A DNA stretch of 64,000 nt from Nisaea acidiphila. Its GTDB lineage: Bacteria; Pseudomonadota; Alphaproteobacteria; Thalassobaculales; Thalassobaculaceae. Under the pieces are notes generated by a model. It was given only the letters and a program-made list of their open reading frames with translations. It had not been told where the DNA came from and did not search any database. Of this stretch, positions 55,487 through 64,000 are shown piece by piece (the stretch's first letter is position 1; every line of letters starts with the position of its first letter). Location: contig NZ_CP102480.1 in NCBI RefSeq assembly GCF_024662015.1, positions 2,863,501 through 2,927,500 on the forward strand. Reading direction: 5' to 3'. A program made the translations under genes and the position numbers.

Positions 55487-57202
55487 ATGGCGCGAGATGT
55501 ACGCCCGGCGGAAAGCTATGACGTCCTGGTCGTCGGGTCCGGCGCGGGCGGACTTGCCAGCGCGGTCTCGGCGGCGCACCGGGGACTGTCGGTCCTTGTC
55601 GTCGAGAAGGAGCCGGTTTTCGGCGGCACCTCTGCGCGCTCCGGCGGCTGGATGTGGATCCCCTGCAACGCGCCCGCGAAACGCGCCGGGATCGAGGACA
55701 GCCGGGAGACGGCGGAGACTTATCTGAAGCACGAGGCAGGCGACTTCTACGATGCGGCCCGCGTGGAGGCTTTTCTCGATGCCGGTCCGAAAGCGGTCGA
55801 GTTCTACGAGACCGAGACCAGCCTGCAGTTCGATCTCGGCCCGACCTTCGCCGACTATCACCCGGACGCGCCGGGCGGCATGGATGCGGGCCGCTCCATC
55901 GTCGCGCGGCCTTTCGACGGGCGGGAACTCGGTCCGGAGATCAAGCGTCTGCGCAAGCCGCTGAAGGAGATCACCTTCCTCGGCATGATGATCGGCTCCG
56001 GCAAGGAGCTGCTGCACTTCTTCAATGTGACGCGCTCGCCGGTCTCGGCCTATTTCGTCGTCCTGCTCTTCTTCAAGCATATGCGGGACCTGCTGTTTCA
56101 CGGCCGTTCCATGCGGCTGATGAACGGTAACGCGCTGGTCGCGCGCCTCGCGAAGTCGTGCTTCGACAAGGGAGTCGAGATCCGCACGCGTGCGCCGGTC
56201 CGCGAGTTATTAAAGGACGATGCCGGACGGGTGATCGGGGCCGAGGTGGAAACGCCGGAAGGCCGGGTGCGCATCGTTGCCCGCAAGGGTGTTGTGCTGG
56301 CGGCGGGCGGCTTCCCGCACGACCCGGTGCGGCGCAAGCAGCTCTTCCCCCATGCGCCCTCCGGCCACGAGCATCTGAGCCCGGCACCGCCCGGCAATAC
56401 CGGGGACGGGCTGCGGCTCGGCGAGGGGATCGGAGCGAGGGTGCAGGAGGATCTGCCGCATGCGGCTGCCTGGGTGCCGATCTCGCGCCCGGTCTGGCCG
56501 GACGGCACGCGCGGCACCTTCCCGCATTTCGTCGACCGCTCGAAACCCGGCGTCATTGCTGTGACGCGGTCCGGCCGGCGCTTCGTCAACGAGGCGCACT
56601 CCTATCACGATTTCTGCCAGGCGATGTATCAGCGCTGCACGGAAGAGGGCGGGGAGATCTGCGCCTATTTCATCGTCGATCACCGCACACTCCGTAAATA
56701 TGGCCTTGGTTACGTGAAGCCGTTCCCGGTGCCCTACAAGCAGCACATCAAGAGCGGGTATCTCTTCACCGGCAGGACGCTGGAAGAACTTGCCGGTGCT
56801 ATCGGCGCCGACCCGGTCCAGCTCCGCAAGACGGTCGAGACCTTCAACGGGCCGGCCGCGCACAGCGAAGACCCTGAGTTCGGCAAGGGCAGCACCTCCT
56901 ACAACCGCTCCCTCGGCGATCCGGAGCACAAACCCAATCCCTGCGTCGCGCCGATCGGGGACGGTCCCTATTACGCGGTGCGGCTGGAGATTGGCGATCT
57001 CGGCACTTTTGCCGGGCTCGCAACCGACGCCAACGCGCAGGTACTGGATGAGGTTGGACAGCCGATCCCCGGCCTCTATGCCGCCGGCAACGATGCGGCC
57101 AGCATCATGGGCGGGAACTATCCCGGAGGCGGCATCACGCTCGGGCCCGCCGTAACCTTCGGCTACATCGCCGCGCGGCACATGTCAGGGGGCAACTCCT
57201 GA
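55487..57202 (+). CDS. FAD-dependent oxidoreductase, 3-ketosteroid delta1-dehydrogenase/fumarate-reductase-like
   Basis: 571 residues from ATG 55487, which has GGAGGAAG at ideal spacing; ATG 55472 is less likely. N-terminal FAD loop VLVVGSGAGGLASAVSAAHRG, then 'GGTSARSGGWMWIPCN'. C-terminal FAD block is 'GLYAAGNDAASIMGGNYPGGGITLGPAVTFGYIAARH'. This is the succinate-dehydrogenase/fumarate-reductase flavoprotein superfamily in the KstD-like branch. It is divergent from the SDR gene, and the pair may oxidise a steroid- or terpenoid-like ring, but the substrate is not visible. Confidence 0.85.
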   Translation: MARDVRPAESYDVLVVGSGAGGLASAVSAAHRGLSVLVVEKEPVFGGTSARSGGWMWIPCNAPAKRAGIEDSRETAETYLKHEAGDFYDAARVEAFLDAGPKAVEFYETETSLQFDLGPTFADYHPDAPGGMDAGRSIVARPFDGRELGPEIKRLRKPLKEITFLGMMIGSGKELLHFFNVTRSPVSAYFVVLLFFKHMRDLLFHGRSMRLMNGNALVARLAKSCFDKGVEIRTRAPVRELLKDDAGRVIGAEVETPEGRVRIVARKGVVLAAGGFPHDPVRRKQLFPHAPSGHEHLSPAPPGNTGDGLRLGEGIGARVQEDLPHAAAWVPISRPVWPDGTRGTFPHFVDRSKPGVIAVTRSGRRFVNEAHSYHDFCQAMYQRCTEEGGEICAYFIVDHRTLRKYGLGYVKPFPVPYKQHIKSGYLFTGRTLEELAGAIGADPVQLRKTVETFNGPAAHSEDPEFGKGSTSYNRSLGDPEHKPNPCVAPIGDGPYYAVRLEIGDLGTFAGLATDANAQVLDEVGQPIPGLYAAGNDAASIMGGNYPGGGITLGPAVTFGYIAARHMSGGNS

Positions 57203-57229
57203 TCCCGCGAATCGGCGATTCTCCTTGCC

Positions 57230-57306
57230 TCCCGCACGGAGTCGTGCGGGAATAACTTTGGCGCGCGCGCTCGCGCCGCTCCCTGGTGCCAGCGCGTAGC
57301 GCCGGC
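57230..57306. repeat. three GC-rich hairpins upstream of the EF-G paralogue
   Basis: TCCCGCAC/GTGCGGGA (57230-57251, loop 6), GGCGCG/CGCGCC (57260-57277, loop 6) and GCCAGCGC/GCGCCGGC (57288-57306, loop 3, one mismatch) stand in tandem in the 180-base gap between the FAD oxidoreductase and the EF-G-like gene. The first could end transcription of the former but no T tract follows. A structured 5' leader or a REP-like unit are alternatives. Confidence 0.5.
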
Positions 57307-57382
57307 TTGAAACCGCCTCACGCAAGAGGAGGACCGGACCGCCCAGACTCGGGCCGGAACCGGCATTCACAGGGAGGATTTC

Positions 57383-59407
57383 ATGACAGGCAAGAATGGA
57401 GACACCGCCCGGTGCGCGGTGCTTGTGGGCCCCTATCTGAGCGGCAAGACTTCGTTGTTCGAGGCGCTGCTTCTGGCGACGGGGGCCCTGCACAAGAAAG
57501 GCTTCGTCAAGGACGGCAACACCGTTGGCGACAGCGCCGAGGAAGCCCGCAAACGCCAGGCGAGCACTGAGTTGAGTGTCGGGCACGGAACCTATCTCGA
57601 CGAGAAATGGACTTTCATCGACACGCCGGGAAATCTCGAATTCAGTCAGGACATGCGCAATGCCTGCATGGTCGCGGATATCGCGATTGTCGTGGCTGAG
57701 CCCGAGGTCGCCAAGGTTCCGGCGCTGACCCACTACCTCAAGTTTCTCGATGCCCATGACATCCCGCATGTGATCTTCGTCAATAAGATCGAGGAGTCGA
57801 ACGACCGTGTGCGTGACATCGTGCACGCGCTGCAGGACGTGTCCGATCGTCCGCTGGCGCTCCGCCAGGTGCCGATCCGCGACGGCGAGACAATCACCGG
57901 ATTCGTCGATCTCGTCAGCGAGCGCGCCTACAAGTACCGGAACGGCAAGCCCTCCGAGCTGATCCAGCTGCCGGATGCGGTCGCCGACCGTGAGCAGGAA
58001 GCCCGTAACGAGATGCTGGAGACTCTCTCCGATTTCGATGACGGTTTGCTGGAACAGCTGCTGGAGGACCTGCAGCCGGCGGCGCCCGACGTCTATGCCC
58101 AGCTCACCGAGACCCTGCAGCACGATCTCGTCGTTCCGATCCTGCTCGGCGGGGCGGAAAAGGATCACGGCATCCAGCGGCTTCTGAAGACGCTGCGCCA
58201 CGAGGCGCCTGGCGTTGCCCAGACGGCGGAGCGGCTGGGTATCCCCGTTTCGGGCGATGCTGCGGCGCAGATCTTCAAAACCGTCCACGCTTCACATGTC
58301 GGCAAACTCTCCTACGCCCGGGTCTGGAACGGCACGGTTAAGGACGGCGAGGAGCTGAACGGCCAGCGGGTCAGCGGCATCAATCACCTGCTCGGCGCGA
58401 AGTTGGACAAGGCCGCCGCGGTTTCGGCGGGCGACGTCGCGGCCTTCGGGCGGATGGACGAGGTGGCGACCGGCGATCTGCTGACGCCCGGCGGGACGGC
58501 GGAAGCCGACTGGCCCGAACCGCTCGTGCCGGTCTATGGCCTCGCCATCACACCGACGAGCCGGGGTGACGAGGTGAAGCTCTCCGGCGCACTGACCAAA
58601 CTTTCCGAGGAAGACCCTTCCTTCCAGGTCGAGCACAGCGCCGGCCTGGGCGAATTGGTTATCAAGGGGCAGGGCGATACCCATCTCAAGGTGATGCTGG
58701 AGCGGCTCGAGGGACGCTACAAGCTCGCGGTCGAAAGCCATGCGCCGGGCGTGCCTTACAAGGAGTCGATCCGGAAAGGCGCGGACCAGCATGCCCGGCA
58801 CAAGAAGCAGACCGGCGGTCACGGCCAGTTCGGCGACGTGAAGATCAAGATCGCACCGCTCGGCCGGGGAGAAGGCTTCGCCTTCAAGAGCAGCATCGTC
58901 GGCGGCGCGGTGCCGAAACAGTACATCCCGGCCGTCGAGGAAGGCGTGAAGGATTATATGCGTCGCGGTCCGCTCGGCTTCGAGGTCGTGGACGTGGCGG
59001 TCGAGCTCTATGACGGCTCCTTCCATGCCGTCGACAGCTCCGACATGGCCTTCAAGACGGCGGCCCGGATGGCGATGAACGAGGGGCTCTCGAAATGCCA
59101 GCCGGTTTTGCTGGAGCCGATCCAGAGGGTGGTGATCTCGGTTCCGAATGATTCGACGGCCCGTGTGCAGCGCATCGTCACCGGACGTCGCGGCCAGATC
59201 CTCGGTTTCCAGGCGAAGGAGAACTGGAACGGCTGGGACGAGATCGAGGCCTATCTGCCGGAGAGCGAGACCCGCGACCTGATCATCGAGATCCGTTCCC
59301 AGACCGGCGGCATCGGCTTCTATAACGGCGAGTTCGATCATCTGGCCGAACTCACCGGGCGAATCGCCGACCAGGTGGTCGAAAGCAGGACGGCCGTCGC
59401 CAGCTGA
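57383..59407 (+). CDS. elongation factor G-like GTPase (EF-G paralogue)
   Basis: 674 residues. GTPase motifs: GPYLSGKTS (16-24), DTPG (81-84) and NKIE (135-138), which departs from the canonical NKMD. Domains II to V of EF-G follow ('RGADQHARHKKQTGGHGQFGDVKI' and 'RRGQILGFQAKENWNGWDEIEAYLPESETRDLI'). It is shorter and more diverged than true EF-G, so it belongs to the stand-alone EF-G-like group of unknown role (possibly ribosome recycling or stress). An SD-like GGAGG stands before ATG 57383. Confidence 0.85.
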   Translation: MTGKNGDTARCAVLVGPYLSGKTSLFEALLLATGALHKKGFVKDGNTVGDSAEEARKRQASTELSVGHGTYLDEKWTFIDTPGNLEFSQDMRNACMVADIAIVVAEPEVAKVPALTHYLKFLDAHDIPHVIFVNKIEESNDRVRDIVHALQDVSDRPLALRQVPIRDGETITGFVDLVSERAYKYRNGKPSELIQLPDAVADREQEARNEMLETLSDFDDGLLEQLLEDLQPAAPDVYAQLTETLQHDLVVPILLGGAEKDHGIQRLLKTLRHEAPGVAQTAERLGIPVSGDAAAQIFKTVHASHVGKLSYARVWNGTVKDGEELNGQRVSGINHLLGAKLDKAAAVSAGDVAAFGRMDEVATGDLLTPGGTAEADWPEPLVPVYGLAITPTSRGDEVKLSGALTKLSEEDPSFQVEHSAGLGELVIKGQGDTHLKVMLERLEGRYKLAVESHAPGVPYKESIRKGADQHARHKKQTGGHGQFGDVKIKIAPLGRGEGFAFKSSIVGGAVPKQYIPAVEEGVKDYMRRGPLGFEVVDVAVELYDGSFHAVDSSDMAFKTAARMAMNEGLSKCQPVLLEPIQRVVISVPNDSTARVQRIVTGRRGQILGFQAKENWNGWDEIEAYLPESETRDLIIEIRSQTGGIGFYNGEFDHLAELTGRIADQVVESRTAVAS

Positions 59408-59422
59408 CGATGGAAACCACGC

Positions 59423-59454
59423 GACGTCCGGCCGGTTTCCTCTGGCCGGACGTC
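59423..59454 (+). terminator. strong hairpin after the EF-G paralogue
   Basis: GACGTCCGGCC (59423-59433) and GGCCGGACGTC (59444-59454) make a perfect 11-base stem with a 10-base loop. A T-rich stretch (TCTTTTT) begins ten bases later rather than immediately. Position after the stop codon (59407) supports termination. Confidence 0.65.
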
Positions 59455-59502
59455 TGATTCCATGGTCTTTTTCGGTGCCTCTGTTCTTGGGACCTTTCGA
59501 GC

Positions 59503-61140
59503 ATGCTTCCGACCGGCAGCACCTATGAGGAGATCCGCCGCGCCTTCGAGTGGCGGATTCCGGAGCGCTACAATATCGGCCGCGACATCGCCGACCGGCA
59601 GGCGCCGGACGCGCCCGCGCTGATCTACCGGACCGAGGACGGAACGGTCGAACGCTTTACGTTCGGGGATATCGCCCGGGCTTCGAACCGGTTTGCGAAT
59701 CTTCTGACGGCAAGCGGTCTCGGCCGCGAGGACCGGGTGGCGATCCTGCTGCCCCAGCGTCCCGAAACGGCCATCGCCCATGCCGCGATCTACAAGGCGG
59801 GGATGATCGCGATCCCGCTCTTCACGCTCTTTGCCGAGGAAGCGCTGGTCTATCGGTTGCAGAATTCCGGCGCGTCGGCGGTCGTGACCGACGAGGGCGG
59901 GCTCGCGAAGATCCGGGCGTTCCGGGATCGTCTACCCGAGCTGCGCCATGTCTTCGTGACCGACATGGAGGCGGACGGAGACGGTTTCGTCGCGCTCGGT
60001 CCCGCGCTGGAGCGGGCCTCGGACAGGTTCGAGATCGTCGATACAATGGCGGACGATCCGGCGCTCATCATCTACACCTCCGGCACCACCGGGCCGCCGA
60101 AGGGGGCGCTGCACGCGCACCGGGTGCTGCTTGGCCATTTGCCGGGGGTCGAGCTCCCCAACAATTTCTTCCCGCAGAAGGGCGATCTTTTCTGGACCCC
60201 GGCCGACTGGGCTTGGATCGGCGGCCTGATCGATGTGCTGCTGCCGAGCTGGCATCACGGCATTCCGGTCCTGGCCTACCGGGCGCGCAAGTTCGATCCG
60301 GAGGAAGCCTTCCGGCTGATGCAGGAGCATGAGGTCCGGAACGTCTTCCTGCCGCCGACCGCCCTCAAGCTGATGCGGCAGGTCGAGGCCCCTCGGGAGC
60401 GGTTCCGGTATCAGTTGCGCTCCCTCGCCTCCGGCGGCGAGACCCTCGGCACCGAACTGCTCGACTGGGGGCGCGAGACCTTCGGCCTGACCATCAACGA
60501 ATTCTACGGTCAGACCGAGTGCAATCTCGTCGTCGGAAACTGCGCCGACGTCATGGAAGTGCGGCCGGGCTCCATGGGCCGCGCGATTCCGGGCCACGAG
60601 GTCGCGGTGGTGGACGATGACGGCAACCCGCTGCCGGACGGCACCCAGGGCAATATCGCGGTCCGGAAAGGCGATCCTGTGATGTTCCTGCGCTACTGGA
60701 ACAATCAGGAGGCAACGGAGAAGAAATTCGCCGGCGACTGGCTGCTGACCGGCGACCAGGGTATCCGGGATGTCGATGGTTATTTCTGGTATGTCGGGCG
60801 CGACGACGACGTCATCACATCGGCCGGTTACCGTATCGGTCCGGGCGAGATCGAGGATTGCCTCGTCGGACATCCGGCCGTCGCCATGGCCGCGGTGATC
60901 GGTGTGCCGGATCCGCTCCGCACCCAGGCGGTGAAGGCCTATATCGTGCTGAAGGATGGTGTCGACGGCACCGACGCTCTCGCCACCGAGATCCAGGAAC
61001 ATGTGAAGTCGCGTCTGGCGGCGCACGAATATCCGCGTCATGTCGCTTTCGTCGCCGAATTGCCGTTGACCACCACTGGCAAGATCGTTCGCAAGGACCT
61101 CCGCGCCCTGCATGCCGCCGAGGCCGGAGAACCGGAATGA
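59503..61140 (+). CDS. AMP-forming acyl-CoA synthetase
   Basis: 545 residues. ANL-superfamily motifs: IIYTSGTTGPPKGALHAHR (P-loop), 'NEFYGQTECNLVVGN', TGDQGIRDVDGYFWYVGRDDDVI and TTTGKIVRKDLR with the catalytic lysine. The TWLTPADWAW-like block ('WTPADWAWIGG') resembles acetyl- and medium-chain CoA synthetases. It makes acyl-CoA from a fatty or short-chain acid, CoA and ATP. It overlaps the GNAT gene as ATGA. Confidence 0.9.
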   Translation: MLPTGSTYEEIRRAFEWRIPERYNIGRDIADRQAPDAPALIYRTEDGTVERFTFGDIARASNRFANLLTASGLGREDRVAILLPQRPETAIAHAAIYKAGMIAIPLFTLFAEEALVYRLQNSGASAVVTDEGGLAKIRAFRDRLPELRHVFVTDMEADGDGFVALGPALERASDRFEIVDTMADDPALIIYTSGTTGPPKGALHAHRVLLGHLPGVELPNNFFPQKGDLFWTPADWAWIGGLIDVLLPSWHHGIPVLAYRARKFDPEEAFRLMQEHEVRNVFLPPTALKLMRQVEAPRERFRYQLRSLASGGETLGTELLDWGRETFGLTINEFYGQTECNLVVGNCADVMEVRPGSMGRAIPGHEVAVVDDDGNPLPDGTQGNIAVRKGDPVMFLRYWNNQEATEKKFAGDWLLTGDQGIRDVDGYFWYVGRDDDVITSAGYRIGPGEIEDCLVGHPAVAMAAVIGVPDPLRTQAVKAYIVLKDGVDGTDALATEIQEHVKSRLAAHEYPRHVAFVAELPLTTTGKIVRKDLRALHAAEAGEPE

Positions 61141-61676
61141 TCGAGAGCAGCCGGTTGATCCTCCGGCGCTGGAAACCGGAGGACCGGGAACCGTTTGCCG
61201 CGCTCAATGCCTCTCCTGTCGTCACGGAGTTCCTCCCGAAGCCGCTGACGCGCACCGAGTCGGACGAATTGCTGGACCGGATCGAGGCGCATTTCGAGGC
61301 GCGGGGATTCGGGCTCTTTGCGGTCGAGCGAAAGGATAGCGGGGCCTGCATCGGCTGGACCGGATTGTCCGTGCCGAGGTTCGAGGCTCCCTTCATGCCG
61401 GCCGTCGAGATCGGCTGGCGCCTTGCCGAAGAACATTGGGGATACGGTTTTGCGACCGAAGCCGCGCGCCGGGCGCTCGATTTCGGGTTCACCGATCTCG
61501 ATCTCAAGGAGATCGTCTCCTTCACGGTGCCGGCCAACCGGCGATCGCGGTCGGTGATGGAGCGGCTCGGCATGACCCGCGATCCGGCGGACGACTTCGA
61601 TCATCCGCTTCTCGAACCCGGCCATCCTCTCAGCCGGCATGTGCTCTACCGGTTGAGGCGGGAGGCGTCCCGATGA
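61137..61676 (+). CDS. GNAT acetyltransferase, RimJ/RimL-like
   Basis: 179 residues from ATG 61137 (ATGA overlap); the longer upstream frame is a shadow of the synthetase gene. It has RLILRRWKPEDREPFAALN, 'EIGWRLAEEHWGYGFATEAARRALDFGF' (acetyl-CoA loop WGxGxATEA) and 'VPANRRSRSVMERLGM'. Members acetylate protein N-termini, ribosomal proteins or small amines. The target is unknown. Tight coupling to the acyl-CoA synthetase and the following gene suggests a common process. Confidence 0.85.
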   Translation: MIESSRLILRRWKPEDREPFAALNASPVVTEFLPKPLTRTESDELLDRIEAHFEARGFGLFAVERKDSGACIGWTGLSVPRFEAPFMPAVEIGWRLAEEHWGYGFATEAARRALDFGFTDLDLKEIVSFTVPANRRSRSVMERLGMTRDPADDFDHPLLEPGHPLSRHVLYRLRREASR

Positions 61677-62611
61677 GCCTTCCTTACGTCGGACCGGAAG
61701 ACGTTGCGGGGCGCCTGACATGGAGTGCCGTGGTCGATGCATTGGAAGCGGGGCACCGCCTGCCGCGTGCGCGGATCGGCGACACCTTGCTGGAACGGGG
61801 CGGGGACGCATTGCTCTCCCGCTCGGCCTGGATCGACGGGCTCGGTCTCGGGGTGAAGTCGGCGACCGTGATGCCCGGCAACGCGGCGGCGGGACTGCCG
61901 ACCGTGCAGGCCGCCATGCTGGTCTTCTCCGATGCGACGGCGACGCCGGAGGCGGTACTCGACGGCACCATGGTCACGGACTGGAAAACGGCGGCCGACT
62001 CCCTGCTCGGTGCGCGGCTGCTGGCGCGGCCGGAGAGCCGCCGGCTGGTCGTTATCGGTGCCGGCCGCGTGGCGGAGACCCTGGCGCGCGGCTATGCGGA
62101 GCTGTTCCCGGCGCTGGAGGAGATCGCGATCTGCAACCGTTCGCCCGCACGGGCCCAGACATTGGTCGCGGCGCTCGCTGCGGACGGACTGCCTGCGCGT
62201 CATGAAACGGATATGGCCGCGGCGGTCGCCGCTGCCGACATCGTCTCGACGGCAACCATGTCCCGCGCGCCGGTCCTGCCCGGGGCCTGGGTCGGGCCCG
62301 GTGCCCATGTCGATCTCGTCGGCGGGTTCACGCCGGAGATGCGCGAGGCCGACGACGATCTGGTCCGCAGGGCGCGTCTTTTCGTTGATTGCCGGGAGAC
62401 CGCGCTGGATCATGTCGGCGACGTCCTCCTTCCGCGCCTGTCCGGAATCGTCGCCGCGGATGCGGAGATAGCGGATCTCTACGATCTGGTCGCCGGCGGC
62501 GCGGCACGGCGGGATCCGGCCGAGATTACGCTGTTCAAGAACGCGGGCGGCGCTCATCTCGACCTGATGACCGCGCGGGCCATTCTCGCCTTGCGGAAAT
62601 CCGGACCTTGA
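61673..62611 (+). CDS. ornithine cyclodeaminase/mu-crystallin family protein
   Basis: 312 residues from ATG 61673 (ATGA overlap). It has the family N-terminus (SLPYVGPEDVAGRL), GVKSATVMPGNAAAGLPTVQA, 'MLVFSDATATPEAVLDGT' and the Rossmann loop VIGAGRVAETLARGYAELFP. Family members are NAD-dependent imine reductases or deaminases (ornithine cyclodeaminase, alanine dehydrogenase, ketimine reductase). The lysine that marks true ornithine cyclodeaminase is not clearly placed, so the substrate remains open. Confidence 0.85.
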   Translation: MSLPYVGPEDVAGRLTWSAVVDALEAGHRLPRARIGDTLLERGGDALLSRSAWIDGLGLGVKSATVMPGNAAAGLPTVQAAMLVFSDATATPEAVLDGTMVTDWKTAADSLLGARLLARPESRRLVVIGAGRVAETLARGYAELFPALEEIAICNRSPARAQTLVAALAADGLPARHETDMAAAVAAADIVSTATMSRAPVLPGAWVGPGAHVDLVGGFTPEMREADDDLVRRARLFVDCRETALDHVGDVLLPRLSGIVAADAEIADLYDLVAGGAARRDPAEITLFKNAGGAHLDLMTARAILALRKSGP

Positions 62612-62696
62612 TCCCGGCCCGAATCTGTACCTTGATTTGACACCGCATCCGGTCCCGCCGGCAAAGCGGCGCATGTTGCAGGGGAGGGCCTGAGCC

Positions 62697-63296
62697 ATGA
62701 CCGTGACCGTCGACTATTTCATGACCACCTCCAGTCCATGGAGTTATCTGGGTGCGCGCCGCTTCATGGAAATAACCCGCAAGGTCGGCGCCGAGGTGAA
62801 TGTCTATGCCGTCGATTTCGGCGCCGTCTTCGCCCAGTCGGGCGGCCTGCCGCTGCCGAAGCGGGCGCCGCAGCGCCGCGCCTACCGCCTGGTCGAACTC
62901 GCCCGCTGGAAGAAGCGCCTCGGCCTGCCGCTCGTCATCGAGCCGGAGAACTTCCCGGCCAAGACCCCGCTTTCGGCCCACCTCGTAACCGCGACTCGTA
63001 TCGCCGGCGGCGATGCGCTCCGACTCTCGACTTTGATCCTGGAAGCGCTCTGGGAACAGGACCGCTCGATCGACGATCCGGAGGTGCTGGCCGATTGCTG
63101 CCGCAAGGCCGGGCTGGACGCGGCGTCCCTGCTGAAGGCCGCCGAGAGCGAGGAGACCAGGGCAGCCTTCGCGGAGGACACCGAGCATGCCAAGCATAGC
63201 GGTGTGTTCGGCGCCCCCTCCTATATCATCGACGAGGAGCTGTTCTGGGGGCAGGACAGGCTCGACTTCGTCGCCGAGAAACTCGGCGCGGTCTGA
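62697..63296 (+). CDS. 2-hydroxychromene-2-carboxylate isomerase-like DsbA-family protein
   Basis: 199 residues. Thioredoxin-like DsbA/GST-kappa fold with YFMTTSSPWSYLG at the N-terminus, where the Ser of SPWSY stands for the usual catalytic Ser of HCCA isomerase, and 'SGVFGAPSYIIDEELFWGQDRLDFV' at the end. Members isomerise hydroxychromene or related glutathione adducts in aromatic catabolism. No aromatic pathway is visible here. Confidence 0.85.
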   Translation: MTVTVDYFMTTSSPWSYLGARRFMEITRKVGAEVNVYAVDFGAVFAQSGGLPLPKRAPQRRAYRLVELARWKKRLGLPLVIEPENFPAKTPLSAHLVTATRIAGGDALRLSTLILEALWEQDRSIDDPEVLADCCRKAGLDAASLLKAAESEETRAAFAEDTEHAKHSGVFGAPSYIIDEELFWGQDRLDFVAEKLGAV

Positions 63297-63380
63297 CCGC
63301 ACGGGTTCGGCCAGACAGCTTTCCGCATTTTCCGCGTTGCGGTTCCGTGGTTAGCTTCCCTTCGGAACAAGGGGAGCCCC

Positions 63381-64000
63381 ATGAAGACTGTCTCGATGAG
63401 CCTCGACGAGGCGCATGCGCTTGCCACGGAATGCCTGACGCGCCACGGCGCCGATGAGGAGAATGCCCGCGCGGTGGCCGACATCGTCACCGCGGCGGAG
63501 CGCGATCTCTGTCACTCGCACGGGCTGTTCCGGATTCCCGGTTATGTCGCCTCCCTGAAGAGCGGCAAGGCGAACGGCAGGGCGGTGCCGGCGATCACGG
63601 AACTGGCGCCGGGCGTGGTCCGGGTCGATGGCGGCGGCGGGTTCGCGCCGCTTGCGCTGGAGGCCGGCGGGGCGCCGCTGATCGAGCGGGCGCGGCAGAA
63701 CGGGATCGCCGCCCTGGCGCTCAACAATATCTATCACTTCGCCGCGCTCTGGCCGGAGACCGAGGCCCTGGCCGAGGAGGGGCTGGCGGCTTTCGCTTTC
63801 ACCGCCGCCTTTCCCTATGTCGTCGCACCGGGGGGGCGAACGCCGATCTTCGGTACCAACCCGATGGCCTTCGCCTGGCCGCGTCCCGGCGGGCATCCGA
63901 TGGTGTTCGACCAGGCCTCCTCGACCATGGCACGGGGCGAGATCATGCTCGCCGCCCGCGACGGCCATTCGGTGCCGCTCGGTGCCGGGATCGACCGGGA
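63381..64000 (+). CDS. Ldh-family malate/lactate dehydrogenase, truncated by the window edge
   Basis: The frame from ATG 63381 (GGGGAG upstream) stays open to the right edge, about 206 residues. MKTVSMSLDEAHALATE, 'ERDLCHSHGLFRIPGY' (active His region), 'ALALNNIYHFAALWPE', 'FAFTAAFPYVVAPGG' and GTNPMAFAWPR are typical of the Ldh family (NAD(P)-dependent malate, L-lactate or ureidoglycolate dehydrogenases). Family length is about 340, so roughly 130 residues are missing. The substrate is not determined. Confidence 0.85.
   Translation, partial: MKTVSMSLDEAHALATECLTRHGADEENARAVADIVTAAERDLCHSHGLFRIPGYVASLKSGKANGRAVPAITELAPGVVRVDGGGGFAPLALEAGGAPLIERARQNGIAALALNNIYHFAALWPETEALAEEGLAAFAFTAAFPYVVAPGGRTPIFGTNPMAFAWPRPGGHPMVFDQASSTMARGEIMLAARDGHSVPLGAGIDR

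Overview
The window looks like chromosomal DNA of a GC-rich free-living alphaproteobacterium, probably of the Rhodospirillales or a related order. The evidence is a GapR homologue, DUF1244, DtxR-type MntR, a methylmalonyl-CoA mutase with MeaB, a methionine synthase split over two genes, and many ATGA or TGATG start/stop overlaps. I see no tRNA, rRNA, CRISPR array, insertion sequence or prophage. Taxonomy is inferred from gene content only.

Layout. (1) 1-9690: glycan genes. Two TPR proteins end in GT9/41-like domains. Three GT-B glycosyltransferases, one GT8-like enzyme and a DAHP-synthase-family protein lie with them; the last has Asn where the metal-binding Cys is expected. (2) 9749-16281: methionine operon. 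A promoter and dyad operator precede an ArsR-methyltransferase fusion, metF, a homocysteine-methyltransferase homologue without zinc cysteines, and metH in two pieces, closed by a hairpin. (3) 16304-19456: a TIGR04372-type glycosyltransferase, a WecD/RffC-like acetyltransferase and an LPG-synthase/AglD-type membrane protein. (4) 31708 down to 19461, minus strand: eleven closely packed genes. In transcription order they encode a PhyH oxygenase; a 944-residue fusion of adenylating ligase, carrier protein and SGNH-like domain; a domain-swapped HldE-like kinase/nucleotidyltransferase; a DegT aminotransferase; two unknown proteins; a radical SAM protein; E1 alpha and beta of a 2-oxoacid dehydrogenase type; and a second DegT aminotransferase. 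This is the best candidate for an undescribed system: synthesis of an unusual amino sugar or polyol unit and its acylation. (5) 32011-33483: an ArnT-like GT39/83 transferase.

From 33660 the window is mainly core metabolism. It holds mutA-mutB-meaB (propionyl-CoA catabolism), sufE, an IscU-like scaffold and a CDP-paratose-epimerase-like enzyme. A 66-residue Cys/His-rich protein follows, with an Irr-type iron control element upstream and a strong terminator downstream. A divergent Mn/Zn ABC importer and mntR flank a shared dyad operator.

The remainder comprises a HisC-family aminotransferase, a DUF1045/phnM pair without C-P lyase genes, a PAS_5 protein, gapR, DUF1244, an N-formylglutamate amidohydrolase-family protein, glycerate 2-kinase and pyruvate kinase (the ttuD-ttuE order), pyrF, an SDR, an FAD oxidoreductase, an EF-G paralogue, an acyl-CoA synthetase with GNAT and ornithine-cyclodeaminase-like partners, an HCCA-isomerase-like protein, and a truncated Ldh-family dehydrogenase at the right edge.

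How the parts may work together is inference. Regions 1, 3, 4 and 5 probably build and modify a cell-surface glycan or glycoprotein, although the methionine operon interrupts them. The operators named here rest on visible symmetry, position and adjacent regulator genes, not on experiment.
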